The notes beneath the pieces were generated by a model. That model ran no database searches and was not told the origin of the DNA. It saw only the letters and a program-made list of their open reading frames with translations. Below are positions 1 through 8,393 of a stretch of 64,000 bases of DNA, one piece after another (positions within the stretch are counted from its first letter, which is position 1; the number at the start of each line of letters is the position of its first letter). The translations under genes and the position numbers were made by a program. The DNA is from Candidatus Zhuqueibacterota bacterium (lineage in GTDB: Bacteria > Zhuqueibacterota > Zhuqueibacteria > Residuimicrobiales > Krinioviventaceae), in assembly GCA_016928775.1 (NCBI GenBank), contig JAFGKD010000013.1, positions 90,718 through 154,717 on the forward strand, written 5' to 3'.

Positions 1-392
1 AGGCGATAGGCGCTTTTTTTGTGCACAAACAGCAGCTGCTCATGCCGCATCCTGTGCGGTCTGAGGATTTTGTGCGCGTGTCGACTTGTGTCCTTGAGAA
101 TAGCGAGCACCGCAATAATTTCGGATGCCATCGCCTCGGCGATTGGCTTGCCCTGCTCCCGGGCAATGAGCGTAGCGATTTCCTCTTGTTGCTGCAAAAT
201 GAGATCACTGACCGCCACCAGGAATTTCTGTCTCTCTTTGACCGATTTTTGCGACCAGCCAGAAAAAGCGGCGCGCGCCTTGTTCAGCGCGCTATCGATC
301 CCGGCGCGTCCTACAGTGTCAACCCGACCGAGCTCTTCTTCGGTGGTCGGATTTATCGAAACGATATAACTGGATTGCGGCTCACTGCTCAT
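1..392 (-). CDS. Aldehyde dehydrogenase, N-terminal part (cut by window edge)
   Basis: The 130 residues read from the ATG at 392 match the N-terminal part of the NAD(P)-dependent aldehyde dehydrogenase superfamily: an early INPTTEEELGRV segment, then an ALNKARAAFSGWSQKS helix, an IATLIAREQGKPIAEA segment with the typical E-x-GKP element, and the helix after it. The catalytic Cys and Glu lie outside the window, so substrate class (succinate semialdehyde-like or other) cannot be decided. The ATG overlaps the last 11 bases of the upstream GMC oxidoreductase gene, which implies translational coupling. An alcohol-oxidising GMC enzyme followed by an aldehyde dehydrogenase suggests sequential oxidation of an alcohol to an acid; that pairing is inference from order. 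Confidence 0.85.
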   Translation of the reverse strand, partial: MSSEPQSSYIVSINPTTEEELGRVDTVGRAGIDSALNKARAAFSGWSQKSVKERQKFLVAVSDLILQQQEEIATLIAREQGKPIAEAMASEIIAVLAILKDTSRHAHKILRPHRMRHEQLLFVHKKSAYR

Positions 393-1974
393 GTTTTGGC
401 TCTTTCGCTGGAATGTGGCTCATCGCGTACTCGGCAATGGCCGTGATTGTCAGGCTCGGATTCACCCCGAGATTGGCGGGTACAACGGCACCATCGACAA
501 TATACATGTTGTCATAGTTGAAAATTTTGCCGGTCGAATCCACCACCCCGTGATCTTTATCCTTGCCAATGATACAGCCGCCTAAAATATGGGCTGAAAG
601 CGGCATATTCAGCAAAACTTCAGTGATGGAGCTGCTCGGGTATCCGTTTATTTTTTTGGCGATAGCGCGTGCGGTTTGATTGGCCTCCGGGATGAACGTC
701 GGAATGGTGCTGCTCGGCCAATGAGATACCAGTCGCCTTTTAAAGGGACTGTACCATTTCCGCTCAAAGGTTAAATTGAGACGATTATCGTAATTTTGCA
801 TCACCAAAAAAATGATCGATTTTTTCGCCCAGTTGACTGGATTTAATGTTTTTAAAAATAAAATCGGATGGCGCAGGCAATTCCAGAAATGCTGCACGGG
901 GCGAGTGAATCGTCCATAACCGTCCGTCATCAAGGTGGCGATAAACGACATGAGATCCGATTTTTCCGGATATCGCACCGGTTCAATGTGCGTGTTGTCG
1001 GTTACAAACAAGCTGGACGTAATGGCAATGCCCTTGGAAAAATCGGCATTTTTGTCGTGTGTTGTCGCGCCAACGAGCACTTCACTGTTGGTGCGCACGT
1101 TCTTGCCCAATTGATCGGAAAGCTTTGGCAAGGAGCCTTTTTGTTTGCATTGCAACAACAGTTTGTTTGTCCCCAGCGCTCCGGCGGCAACAACAACGCC
1201 GCGGGCGGTGAGCGATGGCCGTCTTGTTCGCAAAATGCCGGTTGATTTTTGTGAGTCGATACGATAGCCACCGTCATCCAGCGGGATAATGTCAATTGCC
1301 TCGGTTTCCGGGATAATCTGCGCCCCCAGCTTTTCCGCCAGGTAGAGATAGTTTCGGTCAAGCGAGTTTTTTCCGCCCTGGCGACAACCGACCATACATC
1401 GACCGCTAAAATCACATCCTTTCCGCGCCGGACCGTCGCCGCCAAAGTAGGGATCAGAATTGAGCGTATCTGGATCGCCAAAAAAGATACCGACCTCGGT
1501 TGGCTGAAAATGATGCTCGCGGCCGATCTCTCTCGCATATTCATAAAGCAGTTCATCACTTTTCAACAGTTTGGGATTGGTCGTCACACCCAGCATACGC
1601 CGTGCGGTCTGATAAAACGGCGCTAATACTTTTTGCCAGTCCTCTTGCAAATCCTTCCATTGTGGATCGTCAAAGAATGGACGTGGTGGTTCGAGTAAAA
1701 CCGCGGCGTATACAAGACTTCCACCGCCAACGCCGGCGCCACCTAAAACGAGCACGTTTTTCAGAAAAACCAACGTCTGAATGCCGGTACAGAATAAATT
1801 GGGTGCCCAGAGCCACTTCCAGAACTGCCAGTTTGTCCTGGCATAGTCGTTTTCCAGCCAGCGTTTGCCACGTTCTATCACACAGACAGAATAGCCTTTT
1901 TCTGCCAGGCGCAACGCTGCCACGCTACCGCCAAAGCCGGAGCCGATGACAATATAGTCGTAATCGAAGGACAT
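382..1974 (-). CDS. GMC-family FAD-dependent oxidoreductase (cholesterol-oxidase-like)
   Basis: About 530 residues. The N-terminus has the dinucleotide-binding motif GSGFGG at residues 11-16 followed by the acidic end of the second strand (VIERG). The C-terminus has the GMC_oxred_C pattern: an AHILGGC segment, then a D-G-x-x-P-x-N-x-G-V-N-P-S-L-T-I-T-A segment. A Cys-rich stretch near residues 188-200 (GCDFSGRCMVGC) is typical of the cholesterol-oxidase/long-chain alcohol oxidase branch rather than glucose oxidase. The ATG at 1974 is preferred over a TTG at 1995. There is no signal peptide, so the enzyme is probably cytoplasmic or membrane-associated. It overlaps the downstream aldehyde dehydrogenase start. 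The substrate is unknown; a sterol-like or long-chain alcohol is a family-level guess only. Confidence 0.88.
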   Translation of the reverse strand: MSFDYDYIVIGSGFGGSVAALRLAEKGYSVCVIERGKRWLENDYARTNWQFWKWLWAPNLFCTGIQTLVFLKNVLVLGGAGVGGGSLVYAAVLLEPPRPFFDDPQWKDLQEDWQKVLAPFYQTARRMLGVTTNPKLLKSDELLYEYAREIGREHHFQPTEVGIFFGDPDTLNSDPYFGGDGPARKGCDFSGRCMVGCRQGGKNSLDRNYLYLAEKLGAQIIPETEAIDIIPLDDGGYRIDSQKSTGILRTRRPSLTARGVVVAAGALGTNKLLLQCKQKGSLPKLSDQLGKNVRTNSEVLVGATTHDKNADFSKGIAITSSLFVTDNTHIEPVRYPEKSDLMSFIATLMTDGYGRFTRPVQHFWNCLRHPILFLKTLNPVNWAKKSIIFLVMQNYDNRLNLTFERKWYSPFKRRLVSHWPSSTIPTFIPEANQTARAIAKKINGYPSSSITEVLLNMPLSAHILGGCIIGKDKDHGVVDSTGKIFNYDNMYIVDGAVVPANLGVNPSLTITAIAEYAMSHIPAKEPKHEQ

Positions 1975-2094
1975 GTCGTTTCCACAGTTTAGCAATCAAT
2001 GAATCGTTTTCATAACATAGTTAAATCGAGATAAAAATAAAATAGAAAATATTTCTTCCGACCTTATCGACAGCCCGGTGCGACAGTTATTGCT

Positions 2095-2868
2095 TTATAT
2101 CTTTATCACTTTTGTCTGTATGTAGGAAAGGTCCTCTGTTCGAAAAGGCAGATCGTGACCGCCCATAACAATCCCGTGCAGGCTCTCAATTTTTTGTTTG
2201 CTCGCCAAAAATAATTCAGTACTAAAGCGCGGGGTCAATTCCTGCAGGCGTCTTTTCCAAAACAGTCGACTTCCCATCGCATCGCCGGCGGCGATGAATG
2301 AGGTGGATGCCCCCCGAACAATGACAGCACAGTGGCCGGGCGTGTGTCCAGGTGTGTGCAAAAAGCTCAAACAATCCGGTAGTGCGGGCGCGTCTTCGAT
2401 CCACTCGATGTGTGCCGGATTCCCCAATATATCATCCCGCCAATATGTCTCGACCAAACGCTTGAGATAGTGCGCGCCAGCTTCAATTCGACGCGAGTGT
2501 GCATGCGGAAAAAACTCGGTCATTATCGCGATGATGTCCGATGATTCCAAAAAAGCGTGCGAAAATGTACGCGCATAGTCAAAATCCACGCGACTGACAA
2601 GAATACGCGCATTGACAAAAGCATGATTGTGACCAACATGGTCGATATGAACGTGCGTATTGATCACGGCGGTAAAATCTGCGGGATGAAAATGTAGCGC
2701 ATTCAGGTTTTCGAGCAGATCACTCTCCCCCGGAAAACCGGTATCAATCATGATGAGGTCGGTTCTCGTTTGAATCGCCGCCGCCATGAGAGGGACATGT
2801 GCCGCCGCCGGATTGCCTTCATCCGGCATGCGCATTTTTATCGGAAAGATATGAATGTTTTTTAGCAT
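2095..2868 (-). CDS. Metallo-beta-lactamase-fold hydrolase
   Basis: A 257-residue protein with the full MBL metal-binding series: THVHIDH at residues 71-77 (H-x-H-x-D-H), HTPGHTPGH near 171-179, an AAGDA segment with the bridging Asp, and a GGHD segment near the C-terminus. This is the layout of the N-acyl-homoserine-lactonase / glyoxalase II-like group of dinuclear zinc hydrolases. No export signal is seen. The gene sits 120 bp upstream of the GMC oxidoreductase and 33 bp downstream of the DUF1015 gene, all on the same strand. A lactone, thioester or phosphoester substrate is possible; the sequence alone does not choose. The ribosome binding site is weak, so the start could shift a few codons. 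Confidence 0.85.
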   Translation of the reverse strand: MLKNIHIFPIKMRMPDEGNPAAAHVPLMAAAIQTRTDLIMIDTGFPGESDLLENLNALHFHPADFTAVINTHVHIDHVGHNHAFVNARILVSRVDFDYARTFSHAFLESSDIIAIMTEFFPHAHSRRIEAGAHYLKRLVETYWRDDILGNPAHIEWIEDAPALPDCLSFLHTPGHTPGHCAVIVRGASTSFIAAGDAMGSRLFWKRRLQELTPRFSTELFLASKQKIESLHGIVMGGHDLPFRTEDLSYIQTKVIKI

Positions 2869-2901
2869 TTCAAGAAAGGCGAGCTGGCTTGTCGTGTGAA
2901 A

Positions 2902-4149
2902 TTAATCCAAAAGATGTGTCGCCAGGCCGCTCAAAAGTTTGGGCTCGAACCAGGTTGATTTTGGCGGCATCACTGTGCCCGCATCCGCGACATCCATGAC
3001 TTGTTGCATGCTGGTGGGAAACAGTGCAAAAGCAACAGCATAAACTCCGGAACCGACCAGGCGCTCCAGCTCGCGCACTCCGCGAATACCACCGATAAAA
3101 TCGATACGCTCATCCATGCGCGGGTTTTCAATGCCCAAAAGAGGGTGCAGTATGTTATCCTGCAAAATACTGACGTCAAGACTCTTGACCGCATCCGTTG
3201 TATGAACATATTCTTTCTTTATGGCGAGTTTGAACCACTGTTTGTTCATGTACATCGCAAAAGTTTTGCTGGATATGAGGCTTTCAAAATGTTCTGTGAT
3301 GGGCGTCAAAACAAATTTCTCCTTTAATTTTTCCAGCAAGGTTTGTGCAGTATATCCGTTCAAATCGCGAACCACGCGGTTATAGGGAAGAACCAGCAAG
3401 TCAGTATGCGGAAAAGTGACTGTCAAAAAAAAGTTGTAGCTCTCCTCGCCGGTAAAGTTCGGCTGCTCTTGCCTTTTTTGTCGACACAAAACCGCTGCGC
3501 TCTCGGAGCGATGATGCCCGTCAGCGATATAAAGGGTTGGCAGTTCGGCAAATGATGAACGGATGATCTCATTGAACGGCGGGTGATCCACCTTGTAAAA
3601 AATGTGCCGAACATCATAGAAACTGATAAAATCATATATTTTTCGGCTTTTACTGAGCAACATGCTCACGAGAGCCGCCATTTTGTCGTTTTGCCGATAG
3701 GCTAAAAAAACCGGGCCGGTCTGCGCTTTGAGTCTGCTCATCAAATGCACGCGATCATTGACCTTTTCCGGTCGGGTATACTCATGCTTTTTGATGATAC
3801 CGCGATCGTATTCATCGACAGAGGCAATACCGACAAAGCCGGTCTGGACGTGATCGCCCATAATTTGCTGGTACAGATAATAGTATGGTTCTTTTTCCTG
3901 CAAAAGCTTGTATTCGCGTATAAAGCGTTGCAGATTTTTAGCGCCTCTGGCATAGACAGTTTCCGAGTAGTGATTTACATCATCTGTAAAATCAATTTCC
4001 GGTTTTGTAATAAACAAGAAACAATGGGGATTATTCGCCGCGATGTCGCGCGCCTCTTTTGTGCTCAGTACATCATAAGGGAGGGCGGCAATTTTATCAA
4101 CAAGTGTGGGATTCGGGCACAAGGCTCGAAAGGGCAGGATCGTGGCCAT
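2902..4149 (-). CDS. DUF1015 family protein
   Basis: A 415-residue cytoplasmic protein recognisable as DUF1015 by its N-terminus (ILPFRALCPNP, then AALPYDVLSTKEARDIAANN), the EYTRPEKVNDRVHLM segment, and the highly conserved YIADGHHRSESA segment near residue 210. Length is normal for the family. The biochemical function of the family is not established; the conserved D-G-H-H-R motif suggests a catalytic or nucleotide-handling site. The start is supported by an AAAGGAG box 8 bp upstream of the ATG. It is the first gene of the minus-strand unit running to the left edge and is divergently oriented to the sensor kinase gene, with about 190 bp between them. Confidence 0.88.
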   Translation of the reverse strand: MATILPFRALCPNPTLVDKIAALPYDVLSTKEARDIAANNPHCFLFITKPEIDFTDDVNHYSETVYARGAKNLQRFIREYKLLQEKEPYYYLYQQIMGDHVQTGFVGIASVDEYDRGIIKKHEYTRPEKVNDRVHLMSRLKAQTGPVFLAYRQNDKMAALVSMLLSKSRKIYDFISFYDVRHIFYKVDHPPFNEIIRSSFAELPTLYIADGHHRSESAAVLCRQKRQEQPNFTGEESYNFFLTVTFPHTDLLVLPYNRVVRDLNGYTAQTLLEKLKEKFVLTPITEHFESLISSKTFAMYMNKQWFKLAIKKEYVHTTDAVKSLDVSILQDNILHPLLGIENPRMDERIDFIGGIRGVRELERLVGSGVYAVAFALFPTSMQQVMDVADAGTVMPPKSTWFEPKLLSGLATHLLD

Positions 4150-4336
4150 GCATCATCTCCTTTATGTGAATGGGCAATATTAGCAAGATTGGATTGAAAA
4201 TGCAAGTGAAACGTCAAAATGTGCGTAAAACCCATTGTTTGCTTGAAAAGAATTCAACTTTTTCCTAAGTTTTGCAAAAGTGCAGCACGTATTTTGGCAA
4301 CCGGCCGCTGCGACATTGTGCAGAAAGATTGTACCC

Positions 4337-6652
4337 ATGCGATATTTTTCACCTGTTCAGATATTTATGCTTTTTTTTATTCACGTTAGCTTTTTGAGCA
4401 TGCACGCCTGTGCAAAAAAGTACTATACATTCCACGAAATCAACTATAATGAAAATGTGTCACGTCGGTTTTATGCCGATCTGGATGGTGATGGTGTGGA
4501 TGAATATATCAATCTCGATCTTCAGCAAACCGGCGCTCTTGTTATCGACATTGACAAGGGCATTCCTGTCACCATGTCGCATCTCGCCGGCAGGTTTTTC
4601 ATCGAGAATGTTTTACTTTTTGACTTTATCGGGGATGACGCCCCTGAAATCATCGTTGTTCGAAAAGAAGTCGATATGGTGTGGCTCGACGTTTACGCGG
4701 TTGAAAGACTATATGGCTCGTTTGCATGTGTCAAACAATTCTCAACAGAGCCCGTTCACTGCCAAAGAGATGTGAACGAGGATAAAAATTTCGACATAAC
4801 AGTTCGATATGGCTGTGCTGCAGACCTGAACGGCGATGACGTGGGCGATTTGATCATCGGTATCGATACGGGTATCGATCTCGAACCACGAGGTATCTAT
4901 ACCTACGATGGAACCTGCGGTGAAAAATTATGGCAGTTTGATACGGCTGGACAGCCCCAGAATCTATATGTGAATGACCACGATCAGGATGGAGAGAATG
5001 AAATAGTCTTTGTCACCTATTCGCCGGATAACGGCCATTCAGCCAATTTTATGGATGATACGCATGCCTATTTAATATGCCTGAATTCAAATGGTAATCT
5101 TGAATGGAAGCATATGGCCGGCGGGAGATTTTTTACGCCTCATTTTAATATGGGCGATTTGGACCATGATCAGAAAAATGAAATTGTCAATGTCTTTGCC
5201 TCGGGGCATACCAATACTGAATATACAACATACAACCTTCAAATCAGGAAGATCGAGACCGGAAAGGTTCAACGGCAATATGCTTTGAATGGAAAGCCGG
5301 GGGCAATTTTTATCGCGGATATCAATCAGGACGGTGAGCCGGAAATTTTGACCAGCTGTTTCAACCCGGAAAAATTCTCATTGCTGCTTTTTTCAAACAG
5401 CCTGCAACTCCTGCAACACAAAAAAATGAATCAGCATAACCGATTTGTCTTTGGTGAAATGAGTGACTTTGATTTTGATGACCGTCCTGAAATTATTGCC
5501 TGTGATTTAAACAAATTGTTTATTCTGGACAACAGGTTTCGCCGGATCGCCTCGAAAAAAATGCCATACGCTATTCATAACCTCCATCTTGTTCGCAACC
5601 ACAAATATGATCCGCTGATCAATGTCGGGCAGATGGATGCCGGCACATTTCGTGGCGCCTATTTGCTTCACCCGGCTCCCGACTTGTTCGCTTTTTTCAC
5701 AAACCAGCCGCCTGCGACATATATTGTCGCGGCTCTGCTTACATTGCCACTGCTTTTTCTGCCATTCAGAAAAACAATAAAAAGAACATATCAGCATCGA
5801 TCAAAATCTCAATTAACAGAACAACGCGATTCCTTGTTGCAGATTTTAGCCGCATTCGGGCATGGCCAAACCGCGCTGGCAAACCTCGACCGACTTGGGT
5901 TACTGTTCAGAAATGCGCCGGGTGATGTGCCGCCGGAATATACGCAACGACTCAATGAAACAACCGAGGCTTTTCGGCAGTTCACCGCACCCCAACTGGA
6001 ACAGATTGTCAAAAAAGCCGTTGCCGCCCAAATCAACGACAGAATCGTCCATTCCTTCTCAACGGCCTCATCCCGCTTGCTGGAACATGTTAAATCGTAT
6101 CAGAGCCAATCATCAATCGCGCACGCCCTCGCCGACAGCATTCCCAAATATGTCGAAGCCGTGCAAAAGGAATTAAAAAATATTCAAGGTGAGCTCAAAG
6201 CCGATTATACAAGCGATATTGTCACAGCGATAAAAACCGTCATCACCGCCACAACGCCGGACATGCAAAAGCAGGGTGTGGAGTTAAAACAGGTCAAAAT
6301 TGACGGATCTATGACCGTAAAAGGCTTTATTCATGCAATGGAATTGCAGAGCATCCTGGAAGAGCTCGTACGCAATGCGATTCACGCCATGCAACAGTCG
6401 GAGAAAAAAGAATTAACTGTCCATATTTCTTCCAAGGACGCTATTGTCATTGACATCGCAGATACCGGCTGCGGCATGAATGACGATATAAAGAGCAAAA
6501 TCTTTGATCGCGATGTCACGAGCAAAAAAGAGGGCGGCTATGGTCTCTATCATGCCAAAAACATTTTGCAAAAATATGGCGGCAAACTGCGCGTCCAAAA
6601 AACCGAATCCGGTGGCGGCACTACCATGCGGCTGATTTTGAAAGAGGTATAA
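4337..6652 (+). CDS. Membrane sensor histidine kinase with FG-GAP/VCBS-like extracytoplasmic domain
   Basis: About 771 residues from the ATG at 4337; a GTG-initiated extension to 4280 lacks a ribosome binding site. Residues 1-27 form a signal peptide or anchor ending in a Cys. Residues 30-455 carry repeated D-x-D-x-D-G/N calcium-loop motifs of FG-GAP/VCBS propellers (DLDGDGVDEY, DLNGDDVGDL, DHDQDGENEI, DLDHDQKNEI, DINQDGEPEI, DFDFDDRPEI), so the sensory part is probably a periplasmic beta-propeller. One membrane helix lies near 461-478. The cytoplasmic part ends in a HATPase domain: N box LEELVRNAIHAM (about 673-684), G1 DTGCGM (about 709) and G2 GGYGLYHAKNI (about 733). No convincing HisKA phosphoacceptor box is seen. 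The stop is 3 bp before the response-regulator ATG, so the two form a co-translated pair. Confidence 0.85.
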   Translation: MRYFSPVQIFMLFFIHVSFLSMHACAKKYYTFHEINYNENVSRRFYADLDGDGVDEYINLDLQQTGALVIDIDKGIPVTMSHLAGRFFIENVLLFDFIGDDAPEIIVVRKEVDMVWLDVYAVERLYGSFACVKQFSTEPVHCQRDVNEDKNFDITVRYGCAADLNGDDVGDLIIGIDTGIDLEPRGIYTYDGTCGEKLWQFDTAGQPQNLYVNDHDQDGENEIVFVTYSPDNGHSANFMDDTHAYLICLNSNGNLEWKHMAGGRFFTPHFNMGDLDHDQKNEIVNVFASGHTNTEYTTYNLQIRKIETGKVQRQYALNGKPGAIFIADINQDGEPEILTSCFNPEKFSLLLFSNSLQLLQHKKMNQHNRFVFGEMSDFDFDDRPEIIACDLNKLFILDNRFRRIASKKMPYAIHNLHLVRNHKYDPLINVGQMDAGTFRGAYLLHPAPDLFAFFTNQPPATYIVAALLTLPLLFLPFRKTIKRTYQHRSKSQLTEQRDSLLQILAAFGHGQTALANLDRLGLLFRNAPGDVPPEYTQRLNETTEAFRQFTAPQLEQIVKKAVAAQINDRIVHSFSTASSRLLEHVKSYQSQSSIAHALADSIPKYVEAVQKELKNIQGELKADYTSDIVTAIKTVITATTPDMQKQGVELKQVKIDGSMTVKGFIHAMELQSILEELVRNAIHAMQQSEKKELTVHISSKDAIVIDIADTGCGMNDDIKSKIFDRDVTSKKEGGYGLYHAKNILQKYGGKLRVQKTESGGGTTMRLILKEV

Positions 6653-6655
6653 ACG

Positions 6656-8008
6656 ATGTCCAGGCCGAAAATTCTCATTGTGGATGACAATGTAAAATTT
6701 ATCGATGACCTCTCGCTGCTCCTGGGTAGCAGCTATGAATGCTTTTCCGCTTGTACCGGCGAGGAGGGATTGGCGAATTTGGCCAAAAAAAATTATGATC
6801 TTTTACTGCTTGACATCGACCTCGGCGATGGCATGGATGGCTTTGACGTCATGGATTTTTTGGCGGAACAGGAGATCAAGCTGCCGATCATCATAGTGTC
6901 GCACGATCACTCTATCCCCACAGTGGTGCGCGCCCTTAAAAAAGGCGCCTACGATTATATCGGCAAAAAACCGGATCTGGCCGAAGTGCGGGTGATCCTC
7001 GATCGTGCCATGCAAGAATTTGGCTTCAAGCGCGATTCGGAGTTCTACCGCGACGAATTACGAAGGCAGTCGGGTGATCTGATCGGTATGAGTCCGGCCA
7101 TTCAAACAATTCGCGAGCAGATCGCGCACATCGCCGACACGCCAACAAATGTGCTCATCACCGGCGAAAGCGGCACCGGCAAGGAGATTGTCGCCAAACA
7201 AATCCACTACTCGAGTCAGAGACGCGATAAACCGTTCATTCCGCTCAATTGCGCCGCGATTCCCAAAGAGCTTTTTGAAAGCGAGTTGTTTGGCCATGAA
7301 AGAGGCGCGTTTACGCACGCCTACAAACGTCGCCTTGGCAAATTTGAATTGGCCGACCGGGGCACAATCTTTTTGGATGAGATTGCCGAGCTCGATCCGT
7401 CCATGCAAGCCAAACTGTTGCGCGTCATCCAGGACAAAAATATTCAGCGCGTCGGCGGCGACGATTTCAAGAACGTGAATGTGCGCATCATCGCTGCGAC
7501 CAATCATGATTTAAAAGTCATGGTGGATGGAAAACAGTTTCGCGAGGATTTCTATTATCGCCTCAATGTTTTTCCGATCTCCATCCCGCCGTTGCGCGAG
7601 CGCCGCGAGGATATCCCCTTGCTTGTCGAGCTATTCATCAAACAAAAAGGTGAAGAGCTGAAAAAAAATATCACATCCATCTCGCAGGAAGCGCTGGCTG
7701 GTCTGCTGAATTATGACTGGCCTGGCAACGTACGTGAGCTGGAAAATATGGTCGAACGAGCAGTCATTCTTGCAAAAGGTGAACAGTTGCTGCCGGTCTA
7801 TTTTACCGAGCTAAAGTGTCCTAAAATGAGCGATCCGATCGATTACCATATCGCTAAAAAACAGGCCGAGGAAAACTTTCAGCGCGATTTTATTCCGCGA
7901 ATGATCAAATTGGCAGATGGCAACATTTCAAAAGCCGCAGAACAGATGGGGATCACTCGGCAGGGATTACAAAAAATGCTCAAAAATCTGGGCATGGATT
8001 CCGATTAG
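6656..8008 (+). CDS. Sigma-54-dependent response regulator (NtrC family)
   Basis: 450 residues in the standard order. Receiver domain 4-120: acidic pair DD at 10-11, phosphoacceptor Asp53 in [10 protein letters not shown], and a switch Lys in the GKKPD segment near 103. AAA+ domain 140-380: Walker A GESGTGKE near 170, Walker B GTIFLDEI, a GAFTHA loop near 217, and the R-fingers. A Fis-type helix-turn-helix lies at about 424-448 ([17 protein letters not shown]). It activates sigma-54 RNA polymerase after phosphorylation, presumably by the kinase encoded just upstream. The GAFTHA loop replaces the consensus GAFTGA that contacts sigma-54. A consensus sigma-54 promoter lies 207 bp beyond the stop codon, in front of the secreted-protein cluster, which is therefore the likely target. 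Confidence 0.95.
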   Translation: MSRPKILIVDDNVKFIDDLSLLLGSSYECFSACTGEEGLANLAKKNYDLLLLDIDLGDGMDGFDVMDFLAEQEIKLPIIIVSHDHSIPTVVRALKKGAYDYIGKKPDLAEVRVILDRAMQEFGFKRDSEFYRDELRRQSGDLIGMSPAIQTIREQIAHIADTPTNVLITGESGTGKEIVAKQIHYSSQRRDKPFIPLNCAAIPKELFESELFGHERGAFTHAYKRRLGKFELADRGTIFLDEIAELDPSMQAKLLRVIQDKNIQRVGGDDFKNVNVRIIAATNHDLKVMVDGKQFREDFYYRLNVFPISIPPLRERREDIPLLVELFIKQKGEELKKNITSISQEALAGLLNYDWPGNVRELENMVERAVILAKGEQLLPVYFTELKCPKMSDPIDYHIAKKQAEENFQRDFIPRMIKLADGNISKAAEQMGITRQGLQKMLKNLGMDSD

Positions 8009-8393
8009 CTGCAAACTCTCGTTTCTTTGCGTAACCGGGGTTACATGTAAAAAAAGGTTGTTTTTATGTGGCTTGCGCGCCGTTCACCGCAAAGCTGCGT
8101 TTGCATTTCTTGAAAAACAGTCTTTCCTCCCTTAACGCCCCTTGCCAAGCTAAAGGCAAGCTCAATAAATACAGTATCTACTGTTTTCAGCGCTCACTTT
8201 TGTACGCCATGTTATGGTACTTTAATTGCATTCACAGTTTTTGAGACAACCTGTTATCTGCGCCAAAACAAGTACCTAATCGTCCTCTTCTCTCCGAGCT
8301 GCCGATCAAATTCATTCTTTCTTGAGAGGGAGAGAATCAAGATGTCCTGCAAGATGATGTGTCGAAAAATTTGGCCAAAACATGGAGGGCAAC
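8009..8393 (+). promoter_or_regulatory. Regulatory intergenic region upstream of the secreted-protein cluster
   Basis: 385 bp without a gene. It holds three short palindromes and one sigma-54 promoter. Palindrome 1: GTAACC-GG-GGTTAC at 8031-8044. Palindrome 2: CTTGCC-N8-GGCAAG at 8141-8160. Palindrome 3: ACAGTA-TC-TACTGT at 8171-8184. Palindromes 2 and 3 lie about 30-75 bp upstream of the promoter core, the zone where enhancer-binding proteins of the NtrC family bind, and are candidate sites for the regulator encoded at 6656-8008. None has a T-run, so none is a convincing terminator. Confidence 0.55.
8215..8230 (+). promoter_or_regulatory. Sigma-54 promoter (-24/-12)
   Basis: The bases TGGTAC-TTTAA-TTGCA match the sigma-54 consensus TGGYAC-N5-TTGCW, with GG at 8216-8217 and GC at 8228-8229 separated by exactly 10 bases. 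The predicted transcription start is near 8241, giving a 5' untranslated region of about 150 nt before the GTG at 8394. It lies just after a sigma-54 activator gene, so the match has functional context. Confidence 0.75.

Noticed and set aside
19..446. Plus-strand open frames at the left edge
   Set aside because: They are antisense to the clear aldehyde dehydrogenase N-terminus on the minus strand and resemble no family.
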